Notes: generated by a model from the letters alone, not told the origin. Shown: positions 1 through 10,305, counted from the stretch's first letter. The stretch: 64,000 nucleotides of DNA from Psychrobacillus sp. FSL K6-4046 (GCF_038624605.1 NZ_CP152020.1:2783312-2847311), one strand, 5' to 3'. Translations and numbers: made by a program.

Positions 1-452
1 TCAAAGTCTCCCCAATATGGCAACGTTACTGCAATCGCAACTGCAGCTAACATAGAGTCGATTGCAAACGCGATATCTGCTAATTCTACTTTTAATACAG
101 TCATCCAGAATCCTGAACCTTTTGCATTTTCTTCTAAGCCATCTGTTTCAATATGCGGACCTGGTTTTTTACGTTGATCGTAAATATGTTTTATCGAGAT
201 AAATAACAGATAAGCAGCACCTAGTGCTTGCACCTGCCAAATGTTAACTAAAAACGTAATCATAAATAAAGCTGCAAATCTAAAAACAAAAGCTCCTAAT
301 AGACCGTAAAACAGAGCCTTTTTTTGTTGGGCCTTCGGTAAGTGCTTAACCATTACTGCCATTACTACTGCGTTATCAGCAGCTAGCAAGCCTTCCAGTC
401 CTACTAGGACAAGTAAAACCCATCCATACTCTAACAAAATTCCATAATCCAT
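1..452 (-). CDS. TerC-family integral membrane protein (C-terminal part cut by window edge)
   Basis: About 150 N-terminal residues are visible, starting at ATG 450-452 behind a strong AAAGGAGG site. The protein is hydrophobic and begins MDYGILLEYG. It carries the TerC hallmark GLEGLLAADNAVVMAVM in the first membrane segment and a second acidic motif, KVELADIAFAIDS, near the cut. TerC proteins of the Bacillus YkoY/YceF (MeeY/MeeF) type are Mn2+ transporters implicated in supplying Mn to secreted enzymes. That role fits the Mn2+-sensing riboswitch directly upstream. The rest of the gene lies left of the window, so length and downstream operon partners are unknown. Confidence 0.9.
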   Translation of the reverse strand, partial: MDYGILLEYGWVLLVLVGLEGLLAADNAVVMAVMVKHLPKAQQKKALFYGLLGAFVFRFAALFMITFLVNIWQVQALGAAYLLFISIKHIYDQRKKPGPHIETDGLEENAKGSGFWMTVLKVELADIAFAIDSMLAAVAIAVTLPYWGDF

Positions 453-477
453 AAAAATCCTCCTTTGAAATATAAAA

Positions 478-509
478 AGACCCCTGCCTAAAAAAAGGCA
501 AAGGTCTTG
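478..509 (-). terminator. Riboswitch expression-platform terminator
   Basis: Minus-strand stem GACCTTTGCC / GGCAGGGGTC with a T-rich loop, followed by TTTTTAT, just before the TerC ribosome-binding site. It is probably the regulated terminator of the Mn2+ riboswitch. Confidence 0.8.
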
Positions 510-622
510 CTAAGCAAATTAAAAATTAATGTGCTATCATAACCGATGGCAAAAGCCATGTAATGACGACTATGAAATAGGTTTCCCTATAGCTACTCCC
601 CTTTGACGAACGTCAAGAGTCT
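478..622 (-). ncRNA. yybP-ykoY family manganese riboswitch
   Basis: Read on the minus strand the leader contains the family signature CAAAGGGGAGTAGC, followed by GTCGTCATTACATGGC and a GGC-TTTT-GCC hairpin. It ends in a GC-rich hairpin with a T-run. The position between promoter and TerC start, and the known pairing of this riboswitch with TerC-family genes, support the call. Expected logic from the family: Mn2+ binding prevents the terminator and turns the gene on. Confidence 0.9.
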
Positions 623-638
623 ATTTATTTATATGTCT

Positions 639-667
639 ATAATAACAACATATAAGTGATTAGTAAA
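639..667 (-). promoter_or_regulatory. Sigma-A-type promoter of the riboswitch-TerC transcript
   Basis: Minus strand TTTACT, a 17-nt spacer, then TATTAT (-35 at 662-667, -10 at 639-644). Transcription would start just upstream of the riboswitch aptamer. Confidence 0.6.
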
Positions 668-673
668 GCAAAA

Positions 674-1762
674 TTATTTAATTGAAATATGATAAGTTGA
701 ATCGTCTTTGTGTTTGTTATAAAAACGAACCATGGAAGGTATAGACTCTATAAAATCAGGACAATTTATCTCTCCTTTACGTAGAATTTTTTCAGCATTT
801 GTTGTATCAAAAGAAGAATTCCAAGCGAGATAATCTAATGTTTCTTTTTCCACCTGCAGGAACTTTCTTATAGGTAATAAGCTAACAGACCCCTTTGCTA
901 ATGCTAATGGTATTCTTCCCTTAGGATATTTTCCTGTAACTTCTCTAACAAAAGCTCTATATACCTCTTCAACTGGATAAGGCTTTGGATCGGTTAAATG
1001 AATAGTCTTCCCTTCTGCTTCCTCATCAAAACAGCAATATATGGAGGCTTTTGTTATGTAATCAGATGGTACTACATTAATAAAAGACGTGGACTTACCG
1101 AGATAAGGTATTATTGGTAATCGTTTTAATCTGTTAATCATGTTTATAAAAAAGTATGGCCCATCAAACTTAATCGTTTCTCCCGTGATGGAATGTCCCC
1201 TTACAATCCCTGGTCTAATAATGGTAAGTGGCAGTTGGCTTTTTAAGTTGTTTACAAGTACTTCTGCCTCGTATTTTGTTTCCTCATAATGATTTTTAAA
1301 TCCAGGGGGTTTAATAAGTTCCGTCTCCAGTAGCTTACCTTCTCTTTTCCCCGCCACATAAGCCGTGCTAAAATACATATACCTTTTTATATTTGGAAGT
1401 TTAAGAACTAACTCATTAAATAATTTAGTTCCTTCAACATTAACCTTCCAGGCAATTTCCTTTGGAACAGCTAAGTCATAAATAGCTGCTAAATGCCATA
1501 CATCATTTATTTCTTGCTTTAGGTTGTTAATTGTTTCATTATCAAGCCCTGCATTTGAAAGTGTAATATCCCCTTTTACCACAATAATCGATTGGTTAGT
1601 TATTCCGTCCTCGTAGATTTCATTTATTACCTGTTCAGCTTTTTGAACTAGATTAGGAAGAACAAGAACATAAATAGCGGAATATCGATTTTGATGACGT
1701 AGTTCCTTTATGATATTTTTCGACAAAAACCCTGGAAATCCTGTAATCAATGCATTAGACAT
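674..1762 (-). CDS. Extended SDR / 'male sterility'-type NAD(P)-dependent reductase
   Basis: A reductase of about 362 residues. The Rossmann glycine motif TGFPGFL lies near the N-terminus. The SDR catalytic pair is seen as YEETK around residue 160, with upstream STAYVAG. The architecture resembles NAD-binding-4 (fatty acyl reductase-like) and nucleoside-sugar epimerase-like SDRs; the substrate cannot be read from sequence. An in-frame ATG at 1772-1774 has AGGGG directly abutting it. The ATG at 1760-1762 (MSNALITGF) sits 12 nt from that site and is preferred. It is a single gene with a long AT-rich gap to the RND pump upstream. Confidence 0.75.
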   Translation of the reverse strand: MSNALITGFPGFLSKNIIKELRHQNRYSAIYVLVLPNLVQKAEQVINEIYEDGITNQSIIVVKGDITLSNAGLDNETINNLKQEINDVWHLAAIYDLAVPKEIAWKVNVEGTKLFNELVLKLPNIKRYMYFSTAYVAGKREGKLLETELIKPPGFKNHYEETKYEAEVLVNNLKSQLPLTIIRPGIVRGHSITGETIKFDGPYFFINMINRLKRLPIIPYLGKSTSFINVVPSDYITKASIYCCFDEEAEGKTIHLTDPKPYPVEEVYRAFVREVTGKYPKGRIPLALAKGSVSLLPIRKFLQVEKETLDYLAWNSSFDTTNAEKILRKGEINCPDFIESIPSMVRFYNKHKDDSTYHISIK

Positions 1763-1896
1763 ATTGGTAATCATCCCCTTTTTTTGATTATACTAAAGAC
1801 CTCTAAATGCGCATACATAAACTTTAATCGTAAAAGGTATTACACGAAATTCTATTAGGTCTAGTGCCTTAAACCAAACCAATGTATACAAAAATA

Positions 1897-1937
1897 AAGC
1901 TCCGAAATTTTACAGTACGTAAATTTTCGGAGCTTCT
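1897..1937 (-). terminator. Rho-independent terminator of the RND pump gene
   Basis: Inverted repeat AGCTCCGAAAATTT / AAATTTCGGAGCT directly after the stop codon, followed on the minus strand by TTTATTTTTG. Confidence 0.85.
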
Positions 1938-1942
1938 CTTAT

Positions 1943-4900
1943 TTAAGATGATTTTATTTTTCTTGTCTCTCTGTCCATTAAACTATAGATGATTGGCACT
2001 ACAAATAACGTTAGTAAAGTCGAAGCAACTAAACCACCAATTACAGTTAAAGCCATTGGCTGATTTATTTCTGTTCCCTCTCCAATTCCAAGGGCCAATG
2101 GAATTAAACCTAATATTGTCGTTAGAGCTGTCATTAGTATCGGACGTACTCTATCCCGAACGGAAGTCGTAATTGCCTCGAAGGATGAATAGCCATCTGC
2201 TTTACGCTGGTTAATGTAATCTACTAATACAATCCCATTATTCACAACAATTCCAACAAGTATTAATATCCCTATGACAGCGGAAACGCTAATAGGAGTA
2301 TTTGTAATGAATAAGACAATCCCAATTCCTATCACGATTAACGGTACAGTAAACATGATTACAAACGGATATTTATAAGATTCAAACTGAGCTGCCATTA
2401 CGATAAACACTAAGACAACCGCCAATAAAACAGCCAAAATCATATCATTTTTGGCATTATCCATCAACTCTCTGTCGCCACCAAAATTGACCTGCACTTT
2501 ATCACTAAAGTTTTGTTTCTCTATTACTTGATCAATTTGTTCAGACATATCTCCTAGTGTATTTTCTGACTCATACTTAACAGAAAATGCAACCGCGCTA
2601 GCCTGGTTTAAGCTCCGTATAGCTACTGGTCCCTCAGCAACCTCTATACTTGCAACATCCTCAAGGTTTACAAATTGACCGGATGGAGTACGTAGTTTTA
2701 ATTGCTTTAAGGTTTCAATATTTTCCCGATCTGATTCGTTATATTTAACGTAAACTCCGTAAACTTCATTGTCTTCCGAGATTATTTGGGAAGCTAACAC
2801 GCCTCTCGTTACATTGTTAACCATTTGAGCTACTTGAGCAGGAGCGAGACCTAGTTCTGTTGCTGCATCTCGCTTAACAATCATTTGTACTTCCTCTACT
2901 GTAGAAATAATGTCATTGTTGACCTTAGTTACGCCTTTTATTTTTTCTAAATCAGCCTGCAAATCAGCAACGGCTTGGTTTAATATATCTTTATCAGCGG
3001 AGGAAATATTGAAAGATACCACATTAGGTGAGGAGCCTGATGCTGTTTGAACATTAAAGTTTATCTCTGCTCTTTCTCCAATTACCTCTACTATTTTAGG
3101 CTGTACTTTATCTACAAATTCAAACGTAGACTGACTTCGTTCATCAAGCGGTTTTAGTTTCACAGAGATTTCTGCGATGTTAGATCTAGAAGTACCTCGA
3201 GACATGCCCTCTTGACTTCCGCCTACGAAGCTTACATAGACATCTACATCCTTCTGTTCCTGCAATATATTCTCTATCTCGTCTACTATTTCATTTGTAG
3301 ATGTAAACGATGAACCATTTGGTAGCCTTACACTAATAGAAGCAAAGCCTTCATCCGTAGGAGGTAAAAATTCAGTACCCACACGGAAAATACCAAATAC
3401 AGAAATGACTAGTAAAGCTAAGGTCATAGTAAGAACTAAAGCTCGGTGACCTAAAGACCACTTAATTGACTTCTCCAAATTGTTGTAAGCCTTCGATCTT
3501 CGTCTTCTCGCTTCTAAATTTCCTTTTGGTTTTTTTAACATTTTGCTAGCCATCATAGGTATGACAGTGAGTGCAACAAAAAGTGAAGCAATAAGACTAA
3601 ACGAAATAGTTAACGCAAATTCGGTAAATATCTGGCCAATAAGTCCTGAAAGGAAAATTACAGGTATAAATACTGCTATAGTTGTTAAAGTAGAAGCTGT
3701 AATTGCCCCACTTACTTCTTTTGTGCCTATTAAAGCTGCAGCTTTAGGGTCTTTTCCTAAACCGAGATGCCTTTCGATATTCTCAATAACAACAATCGAA
3801 TTATCAACTAACATCCCAATTCCCAATGCAAGTGCTCCGAGCGTCATTATATTTAAAGAAAAACCCGCAAAGTACATCAGTAAAAATGTCACAATAACGG
3901 AATATGGAATTGCCACACCAATAATAATTGGACTTCTAATCCCTTTTAAGAACACGAACAAAACTAACATTGCCAATAAACCACCTGTTACTAAAGTGGT
4001 TCCAATATTGTTAATGGCCAGCTTGACGTAATCCCCTTGATCAAAAAGAATATCCGCTGTAACTCCCTTATATTCCTCTTTCTCTAGTTGCTTGTCTAAA
4101 GCTTCTTGAAAAGCTGTAGATACTTGTGCAGTGTTTGCACTAGATTCTTGGAGCACAGACAAGAGAACAGCCGGCTCTTCATTGGCTCTTGTTTCACTAT
4201 TTGTCTCTTGTTCTGCTAACTGAACTGTTGCAACATCGGAAATAGTTATTTGCGAACCATCAATTGGGTTAACAGTAATAATTAAATCTTGTATTTCTTC
4301 AACAGAGGTTAATGAACTCATAATTCGAGTAGTTAAGGACATCTTTTCCTCTGTTTCTATTGGGTCTCCAGGAAGAGAAATATTATTCGCTTGAATTAGC
4401 TGGACAATATCACTTTGAGTTAGTCCATTTTGAATTAATTTGTTTTGATCTAATAATATCTGCACTTCTTCGACAAGTGAGCCAGATATATTAACACTTG
4501 CAACACCATCTGTGCTGATTAATTCCTTCTCGAGTTCTTTTGCTATTAATCGAATATCTTGTCCATCATCAGCAGCTCTTAGTGATAACTGAATGACTGG
4601 AAACTGGGCAGGATCAAATTTTAAAAATCTTGGTTTATCTGCTCCAGTAGGTACGGGCACTAAATCTATTCGTTGCATGATGTCCAATTGAACATCATCC
4701 ATATCTGTAGACCAATCAAATTCTAATAAAATAAAATTAGCGCTTTCTTGAGATGTACTACTGATTGACTTAATACCAGGTAAGGTACTTAAAGAAGTTT
4801 CTAATGGTTTGGTTATTTTTTCATCTACCTCTATTGGCCCAGCACCAGGATAGTTAGTTACGACAACGCCAATTGGAGGATTTAACTCTGGGATCAATGT

Positions 4901-5002
4901 GATTGGAATTTTAAAAAAAGAAACAGCTCCTAATATAACTACTAAAAACATAATTACAGTAGTAAATACAGGTCTTTTTATAGAGAAACCACTAATTTTC
5001 AT
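1943..5002 (-). CDS. swrC: RND (AcrB/HAE1-like) efflux transporter, SwrC/YerP type
   Basis: A 1019-residue inner-membrane pump with the usual RND layout: N-terminal TM1 (KRPVFTTVIMFLVVILGAV), periplasm-type porter loop, six TMs around residues 335-490, second porter loop, and six TMs to the C-terminus. Family motifs include GIGMLVDNSIVVIENIERH, with the TM4 acidic pair used for proton relay, and the conserved GVVVTNYPGA near the N-terminus. B. subtilis SwrC (YerP) gives self-resistance to surfactin and other lipophilic compounds. No adjacent membrane-fusion or outer-membrane partner is present, as expected in Gram-positives. The start ATG is preceded by GGTGGTTCC, a modest site. No adjacent TetR/MarR regulator is seen. 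Confidence 0.88.
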   Translation of the reverse strand: MKISGFSIKRPVFTTVIMFLVVILGAVSFFKIPITLIPELNPPIGVVVTNYPGAGPIEVDEKITKPLETSLSTLPGIKSISSTSQESANFILLEFDWSTDMDDVQLDIMQRIDLVPVPTGADKPRFLKFDPAQFPVIQLSLRAADDGQDIRLIAKELEKELISTDGVASVNISGSLVEEVQILLDQNKLIQNGLTQSDIVQLIQANNISLPGDPIETEEKMSLTTRIMSSLTSVEEIQDLIITVNPIDGSQITISDVATVQLAEQETNSETRANEEPAVLLSVLQESSANTAQVSTAFQEALDKQLEKEEYKGVTADILFDQGDYVKLAINNIGTTLVTGGLLAMLVLFVFLKGIRSPIIIGVAIPYSVIVTFLLMYFAGFSLNIMTLGALALGIGMLVDNSIVVIENIERHLGLGKDPKAAALIGTKEVSGAITASTLTTIAVFIPVIFLSGLIGQIFTEFALTISFSLIASLFVALTVIPMMASKMLKKPKGNLEARRRRSKAYNNLEKSIKWSLGHRALVLTMTLALLVISVFGIFRVGTEFLPPTDEGFASISVRLPNGSSFTSTNEIVDEIENILQEQKDVDVYVSFVGGSQEGMSRGTSRSNIAEISVKLKPLDERSQSTFEFVDKVQPKIVEVIGERAEINFNVQTASGSSPNVVSFNISSADKDILNQAVADLQADLEKIKGVTKVNNDIISTVEEVQMIVKRDAATELGLAPAQVAQMVNNVTRGVLASQIISEDNEVYGVYVKYNESDRENIETLKQLKLRTPSGQFVNLEDVASIEVAEGPVAIRSLNQASAVAFSVKYESENTLGDMSEQIDQVIEKQNFSDKVQVNFGGDRELMDNAKNDMILAVLLAVVLVFIVMAAQFESYKYPFVIMFTVPLIVIGIGIVLFITNTPISVSAVIGILILVGIVVNNGIVLVDYINQRKADGYSSFEAITTSVRDRVRPILMTALTTILGLIPLALGIGEGTEINQPMALTVIGGLVASTLLTLFVVPIIYSLMDRETRKIKSS

Positions 5003-5338
5003 ATACAGGGAACCACCTTTACTTTCGCTATTTATATCATATGCTCTATGACGTAAGAGTTCAAATTTTATTATTGCTTAGGGATAGATAAATAAAGAGA
5101 ATATAACAATTGTATAACTTTTTTCTATGCCGTAGAAATGTGCAGAAACAACTAATAACGTTAATTACGAACTACTTCCCCTTTCATACACAGCCGATGA
5201 TGGTTAGAACGGGTAGCTCTCCAGTTATATAAGTTAAAAATACCACGATTTCACTCACCTCAATGGAAAATGTACTTCTTTAATTTATTCTTTCTGCTCC
5301 ATATAGAAATCAAATTCTCTCGTTTTTTATAATAAAAA
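5003..5338. other. AT-rich intergenic region without recognised gene
   Basis: Leader and promoter region of the RND pump gene plus unassigned DNA. I find no convincing ORF, hairpin or known RNA before the MITE-like element that starts at about 5339. The 9-bp target duplication occupies the last bases (5330-5338). Confidence 0.5.
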
Positions 5339-5723
5339 GCTTTGTTAAAGTTATTGGTTGATTTTGACTAACAATTCTTTTTATAGTGACTGTAAACATT
5401 ATGTAAGTGACTTTCAAATGACTATTGTAATCATAAATAAATTATGAAATTGGGGTTGGACAGTTTTTCAGCTTTGTTTATGCGAGTAAATTGATTAGCG
5501 CTTTATCGATGCTAAAACTGTTCCCATTTATTGATTGGAGCGCCAGACGGCGACTCCAGCGGGAGGAGGGAGACAGATAAGACATCACAACCACGCGCGT
5601 CAGCGATGGGTGGTGGCTTATCGCTCCCCCCGCGGAAAGCGTCCGGCTGGTGCGGAAATCAATTCTACTCTCTGATCTAAGATTTCTTTGTATCATAAAT
5701 CAACCCTACTCTTTAACATAGCC
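5339..5723 (+). mobile_element. MITE-like repeat, copy A (385 bp)
   Basis: The element has imperfect terminal inverted repeats: GCTTTGTTAAAG at the left and GGCTATGTTAAAG reading in from the right, both followed by a diverged GGTTGATTT. It is flanked by the 9-bp direct repeat TAATAAAAA (5330-5338 and 5724-5732). The interior holds a GC-rich imperfect hairpin of about 130 nt (roughly 5535-5665). No transposase is encoded. A 72-codon minus-strand ORF through the hairpin is a by-product. Four related copies lie at 21254, about 29470, 33124 and 42927. Confidence 0.85.
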
Positions 5724-5734
5724 TAATAAAAAAA

Positions 5735-5771
5735 GTAACCAAAAGAATGCGAGCATTCTTCCGATTACCTT
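5735..5771 (-). terminator. Terminator of prfC
   Basis: Minus-strand stem GTAATCGGAAGAATGC / GCATTCTTTTGGTTAC followed by TTTTTTTAT. It sits immediately downstream of the MITE's right target duplication. Confidence 0.8.
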
Positions 5772-5806
5772 TATTTACAATTCCCTATTTGGTAGGGATC
5801 TATACC

Positions 5807-7381
5807 TTATAGTAAGTTATATAGCTTTATATGCTCATATTTGTCTTGGAACCAGCGAGTTGCAAATTCATTTTCAAATAAGAATACATAGTGATCATAA
5901 CGATCTTTTACTAGCATGCTTCTTGGACCTGTCATCGATTCTTTTACATCTTCTTCGTTTTCAATCCAACGAGCTACCTTCGATCCAATTGGCTCCATAC
6001 GAACTTCTACATTATACTCGTTTTTCATACGATGCTCGAATACTTCAAACTGAAGCTGTCCAACTGCACCAAGAATTACTTCTTCTGTATGAAGTGTTTT
6101 GTAAAATTGAATTGCACCTTCTTGTACAAGCTGCATAATACCTTTATGGAAATGCTTAGATTTTAATACATTTTTAGCAGTAACCTTTACAAACATTTCT
6201 GGAGTAAATTGAGGAAGCTTTTCATAATTAAATGCTTTTTTCCCTCCAACAACCGTATCACCAATTTGATAGTTCCCAACATCATAAAGACCAATAATAT
6301 CTCCAGCTACAGCGGTTTCTACTGTCTCACGATCATCAGCTAAAAATTGAGTAGACTGAGTGACTTTAAATGTTTTACCAGTTCGTGCTAGCGTAACAGT
6401 CATCCCTCGTTCGAATTTCCCCGAAACGATACGTACAAATGCTATTCGATCTCGGTGAGCAGGATTCATATTCGCTTGAATCTTGAATATAAAACCGGAG
6501 AAATCTTCGTTCAAAGGATTTACTTCTTCTTCAACATCAGTCATTCTCGGCTGTGGAGTTGGAGCAAACTGAAGATATGTTTCTAAGAAGGTTTGCACAC
6601 CAAAGTTAGTTAATGCACTACCAAAAAATACAGGTGTTAAATCACCAGAAAGTACTTTTTCTTTATCAAAATCATTCCCTGCTTCATTTAACAACATAAT
6701 ATCTTCCATAGCTTGCGTATAATAAGATGTTTCTTTCATAGAATGATCGACAGCTAATTCTCCCTCATCATCTAACGGAAGATATTTTTCAGATTCCTCT
6801 GTGCGGAATTGCTCAATTCGATGATTGTAGCGATCATAAATCCCTAAAAATTCTTTTCCCATACCAATCGGCCAATTCATTGCATAAGATTGAATTCCAA
6901 GTACTTCTTCTAGCTCCTCCATTAATTCAAGAGGTTCTTTACCTTGTCGGTCTAGTTTGTTAATGAAAGTAAAGATAGGAATACCGCGCATGCGACAAAC
7001 CTTAAATAGTTTTAATGTTTGAGCCTCTATCCCTTTGGCAGCATCTACAATCATCACTGCACTATCCACAGCCATCAATGTTCGATAAGTGTCTTCACTA
7101 AAATCCTGATGTCCAGGTGTATCTAATATATTTATACGACAATTATTAAAGTCAAATTGCATAACAGAGGATGTTACAGAAATCCCACGTTGCTTTTCAA
7201 TTTCCATCCAGTCTGAAGTTGCAAATTTCCCCGATTTTTTCCCCTTCACTGTACCTGCATCACGAATAGCTCCTCCAAAATATAAAAGCTTTTCCGTTAT
7301 AGTCGTTTTACCAGCATCCGGGTGGGAAATTATTGCAAAGGTTCTTCTCTTAAGTATTTCTTCTTGTAATTGTTTGTCCAT
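5807..7381 (-). CDS. prfC: Peptide chain release factor 3 (RF3)
   Basis: A 524-residue translational GTPase of normal RF3 length. G1 is HPDAGKTT, switch-II/G3 is [14 protein letters not shown] and G4 is NKLDR. The EF-G-like but domain-IV-less C-terminal part matches RF3 ([16 protein letters not shown] motif seen as [15 protein letters not shown]). RF3 recycles RF1/RF2 from the ribosome after peptide release. It starts at ATG 7379-7381 with AAGGAGAT upstream. Monocistronic, bounded by its own terminator. Confidence 0.95.
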   Translation of the reverse strand: MDKQLQEEILKRRTFAIISHPDAGKTTITEKLLYFGGAIRDAGTVKGKKSGKFATSDWMEIEKQRGISVTSSVMQFDFNNCRINILDTPGHQDFSEDTYRTLMAVDSAVMIVDAAKGIEAQTLKLFKVCRMRGIPIFTFINKLDRQGKEPLELMEELEEVLGIQSYAMNWPIGMGKEFLGIYDRYNHRIEQFRTEESEKYLPLDDEGELAVDHSMKETSYYTQAMEDIMLLNEAGNDFDKEKVLSGDLTPVFFGSALTNFGVQTFLETYLQFAPTPQPRMTDVEEEVNPLNEDFSGFIFKIQANMNPAHRDRIAFVRIVSGKFERGMTVTLARTGKTFKVTQSTQFLADDRETVETAVAGDIIGLYDVGNYQIGDTVVGGKKAFNYEKLPQFTPEMFVKVTAKNVLKSKHFHKGIMQLVQEGAIQFYKTLHTEEVILGAVGQLQFEVFEHRMKNEYNVEVRMEPIGSKVARWIENEEDVKESMTGPRSMLVKDRYDHYVFLFENEFATRWFQDKYEHIKLYNLL

Positions 7382-7502
7382 ATTTGTATATCTCCTTCTT
7401 ATTCACTTTTTTATCATATGGATTTACTAGCAAAAATACAAGTAAAAAAAGAACTAGCAGACAATTTTACAAATTAATCGTAAAAATGTCTACTAGTATC
7501 CA

Positions 7503-8552
7503 TTACAGAATTTCAGATTGTATATAAGAATACAATAGCTTCGCTGTATTTTCTAATGATTGTATATGAGTTCTTTCATATGCATGCGATGCTTCAATTC
7601 CTGGTCCAAACAATGCATGCTTGACATCAAAACCTGCTCTTATTGCAGCAGAAGCATCAGAACCATAGTATGGATAGATGTCTAACTTATAATCGATTCC
7701 TTCTACCTTGGCTAGTTCGACGAGGTTTCGGGTTAATTCATAATGATACGGCCCAGAGGAATCTTTTGCGCAAATGGAAACAGTATACTCATCCGAGGTT
7801 TGTCCATCGCCTATTGCACCCATATCGACTGCTATATATTCCACTGTTTGTTCTGGAATGTTAGAATTGCCTCCAAATCCAATTTCCTCATTATTAGAAA
7901 TATAAAAATGTGTTGTATAAGGAATCGTCCATTTATTTTCTTTAATAGCTTTCATTAGTTGGAGTAAAAGGGCAGTACTTGCTTTGTCATCTAAATGACG
8001 TGACTTGATAAAGCCAGATTCCGTTTGCTCAAATCGAGGATCAAATGAAACAAAATCCCCGACCTCTATACCTAACTCTCTTGTTTCACTAGCACTTTTT
8101 ACTTTCTCATCCACTCGTACCTCAATGTTTTGCTCATCACGAGCGAGCGTAGTCGCATTTTTATAGACATGAACTGTTGTTTGATGCATGAGAATGGTGC
8201 CCCGTATTTTTCTTCCATCTGCTGTATGGATTGTACAATACTCACCTTCTACTGCGTTCCAATTAAAGCCGCCTACCATTGCAAGCTTCAATCTGCCAGA
8301 AGACTTCACTTCCTTTACCATAGCTCCCAAAGTATCGGTGTGTGCTGTCAGTAAACGATGTTTAGTATCATTTTCTCCTATAATGGTGGCAATAAGTGCT
8401 CCCTTGTTAGTTCTAATATAATTAACATCAATATCCTTTAAAAACTGCTCCATAAAGTCCATGATGTCCTTTGTATAACCGGAAGGACTAGGAATTTCCA
8501 CTAATTGTTTTAGCAAAGAGACAGTCTCTTGCTCTTGAAATTTGTATGACAT
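7503..8552 (-). CDS. M42 family metallopeptidase (glutamyl aminopeptidase-like)
   Basis: A cytosolic dinuclear-metal aminopeptidase of about 349 residues. Metal and catalytic motifs are in family order: TAHTDTLGAM (His, Asp), HLDDKAS (bridging Asp), NNEEIGFGGNS (catalytic Glu pair), AVDMGAIGD and the late GIEASHAYERTH histidine. Relatives include B. subtilis YsdC/YtoP and FrvX, which trim N-terminal residues from peptides. The start at ATG 8550-8552 (MSYKFQEQE) is chosen because AAAGGAGGAG lies 6 nt upstream; a longer frame to 8588 would place that site inside the gene. Confidence 0.88.
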   Translation of the reverse strand: MSYKFQEQETVSLLKQLVEIPSPSGYTKDIMDFMEQFLKDIDVNYIRTNKGALIATIIGENDTKHRLLTAHTDTLGAMVKEVKSSGRLKLAMVGGFNWNAVEGEYCTIHTADGRKIRGTILMHQTTVHVYKNATTLARDEQNIEVRVDEKVKSASETRELGIEVGDFVSFDPRFEQTESGFIKSRHLDDKASTALLLQLMKAIKENKWTIPYTTHFYISNNEEIGFGGNSNIPEQTVEYIAVDMGAIGDGQTSDEYTVSICAKDSSGPYHYELTRNLVELAKVEGIDYKLDIYPYYGSDASAAIRAGFDVKHALFGPGIEASHAYERTHIQSLENTAKLLYSYIQSEIL

Positions 8553-8659
8553 AATGACTCCTCCTTTGTTCTTACTCCATCTTATCAAAATCTTGTATTT
8601 TCAGATACCTTTAAATAGGCTAATATAAGAAGTATCTAATCTGATAGGAGGTGGGAAAA

Positions 8660-10249
8660 ATGGAATATATTAATACTACGAAAGATAAAAATAAATTGTT
8701 TTTCATTATTTTTTCCTGTTTTACCGTATGCCATATTATTCTGGCAATACTTTCACATAACAAGGACCTATTAATTTATCTGTACGCTGGGATAGTATTC
8801 CTACTCATCTTAACGTTGTTATGTTGGGTAAACTCAGAGAACCCAATCATCCAATATATTTTGTTTATAACACTTAATCTTTACCTATTAATCTTGAATA
8901 TATACAGTGACAGCGTAGTAATGATGGTATTTTTTCTTTACCCTATATACATCGCAGTCATCTATTCCAATATTGGTCTAAGAATATTATTATTCTTTAT
9001 AACTATCATTGAAATTCTTGGTCTCATCTATTATAAAAATGATGACTATACATATATTTTGTCCTCAGAAGATTTAATTGCTTTTATACTACTTTTAGCT
9101 ATACTTATTTTCACTTCCATCTTAAATACATACTTTGACCGTAAATATTGGAATAAGATTTCTGAACTAAATACTTCTATGAGAAAAGAGCAATATTCGA
9201 GAGAAAGTTATTTACAGCTTTTTTTTGACAATGCGAAGGATAGTATTACTGTATTTGATAAAGACAATAAAATAATAGAAGTAAATCCTGCTTTTGAGGA
9301 TTTATATGGTTGGAAAAGGGAAGAAGTAATAGGAAAAAGTGTTTCTATTTTGTCTCCACAATATCAGCTAGATGAAACAAGAAAACAAGAGGTATTAAAA
9401 GGGGCCAGCTATCATTTTCTCGAAACTACTGATCGAAAAAAAGATGGAACTTATTTTGATGCCCAAATTACTGTTTCTCCAATTTATGATTACCAAAACG
9501 AGCTGATTGCTCTTTCTATAATTAGTAGGGACGTTAGCTTTAAAAAAGAAACTGAGAATTTATTACTACAATCAGAAAAGCTAAAGGTTGCTGGAGAAAT
9601 GGCTGCTGGAGTAGCTCATGAGATTCGAAATCCTATTACAGTTATATCTGGCTTTATGCAGATTATGAATGGGGACCCTACCCAGCCCTATTACCGTTAC
9701 ACGAAAGTAATTGAAAACGAAATTGAAAGAATCAATTACATTATTAGTGAATTCCTAGTTTTAGCAAAGCCACACGCAAAATTGCCAAAGAAGTATGATT
9801 TAACTCAAACATTAGATGACCTTCTCGTTTTATTTCAACCCGAGATTAACTTGAATGGGATATTTTTGACTACTGATATTATAAAAGGTCCGATACACCT
9901 TTACGGTGAGGAAGGTCAGATGAAGCAAGTACTTATTAACCTAGTTAAAAATGCGATAGAGGCAATGTCTGACAATGGTAAAATCCATATTAGCTGTTCC
10001 ATCGAGCCCCAGGATATCATCCTTATTAAAATTAGAGACAATGGAGTAGGGATGGAAAAACAGGTTGTTGAGAAAATTTTCGATCCATTTTTCTCTACTA
10101 AGATTAACGGGACAGGCCTTGGAATGATGATTTCCGAAAAAATTATTGCTGAACATGGTGGAACGATTGCCATTGAAAGCCAAAAAGGACAAGGAACTAC
10201 AGTAACTATTCAGTTACCTTACACTTCAAGTATAGAGGCTACGGATTAG
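8660..10249 (+). CDS. Orphan membrane sensor histidine kinase with PAS domain (sporulation-kinase type)
   Basis: A 529-residue kinase. The N-terminal ~160 residues form about six closely packed TM segments with short loops. A PAS domain follows at ~185-300 (FFDNAKDSITVFDKDNKIIEVN). Then come the HisKA H-box AAGVAHEIRNPITVISGF and an HATPase_c domain with N-box KQVLINLVKNAIEAM, G1 DNGVGM and G2 GTGLGM. No response regulator is adjacent. The layout resembles B. subtilis KinB/KinE-type phosphorelay kinases that feed Spo0F; that role is an inference. The start ATG at 8660 is 7 nt after ATAGGAGGTG. An upstream GTG overlaps the ribosome-binding site and is rejected. Confidence 0.82.
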   Translation: MEYINTTKDKNKLFFIIFSCFTVCHIILAILSHNKDLLIYLYAGIVFLLILTLLCWVNSENPIIQYILFITLNLYLLILNIYSDSVVMMVFFLYPIYIAVIYSNIGLRILLFFITIIEILGLIYYKNDDYTYILSSEDLIAFILLLAILIFTSILNTYFDRKYWNKISELNTSMRKEQYSRESYLQLFFDNAKDSITVFDKDNKIIEVNPAFEDLYGWKREEVIGKSVSILSPQYQLDETRKQEVLKGASYHFLETTDRKKDGTYFDAQITVSPIYDYQNELIALSIISRDVSFKKETENLLLQSEKLKVAGEMAAGVAHEIRNPITVISGFMQIMNGDPTQPYYRYTKVIENEIERINYIISEFLVLAKPHAKLPKKYDLTQTLDDLLVLFQPEINLNGIFLTTDIIKGPIHLYGEEGQMKQVLINLVKNAIEAMSDNGKIHISCSIEPQDIILIKIRDNGVGMEKQVVEKIFDPFFSTKINGTGLGMMISEKIIAEHGGTIAIESQKGQGTTVTIQLPYTSSIEATD

Positions 10250-10305
10250 TCTCTTCTTTTTATATCCGTTGCATCAAATACTTACATCCCCCATTTACTA
10301 AATCA

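Noticed and set aside
3543-4031. 162-codon ORF opposite the RND pump gene
   Set aside because: Antisense shadow of a well-conserved gene, without ribosome-binding site or recognisable domain.
5478-5696. 72-codon minus-strand ORF
   Set aside because: It runs through the MITE hairpin, lacks a ribosome-binding site, and is not kept open in the other copies.
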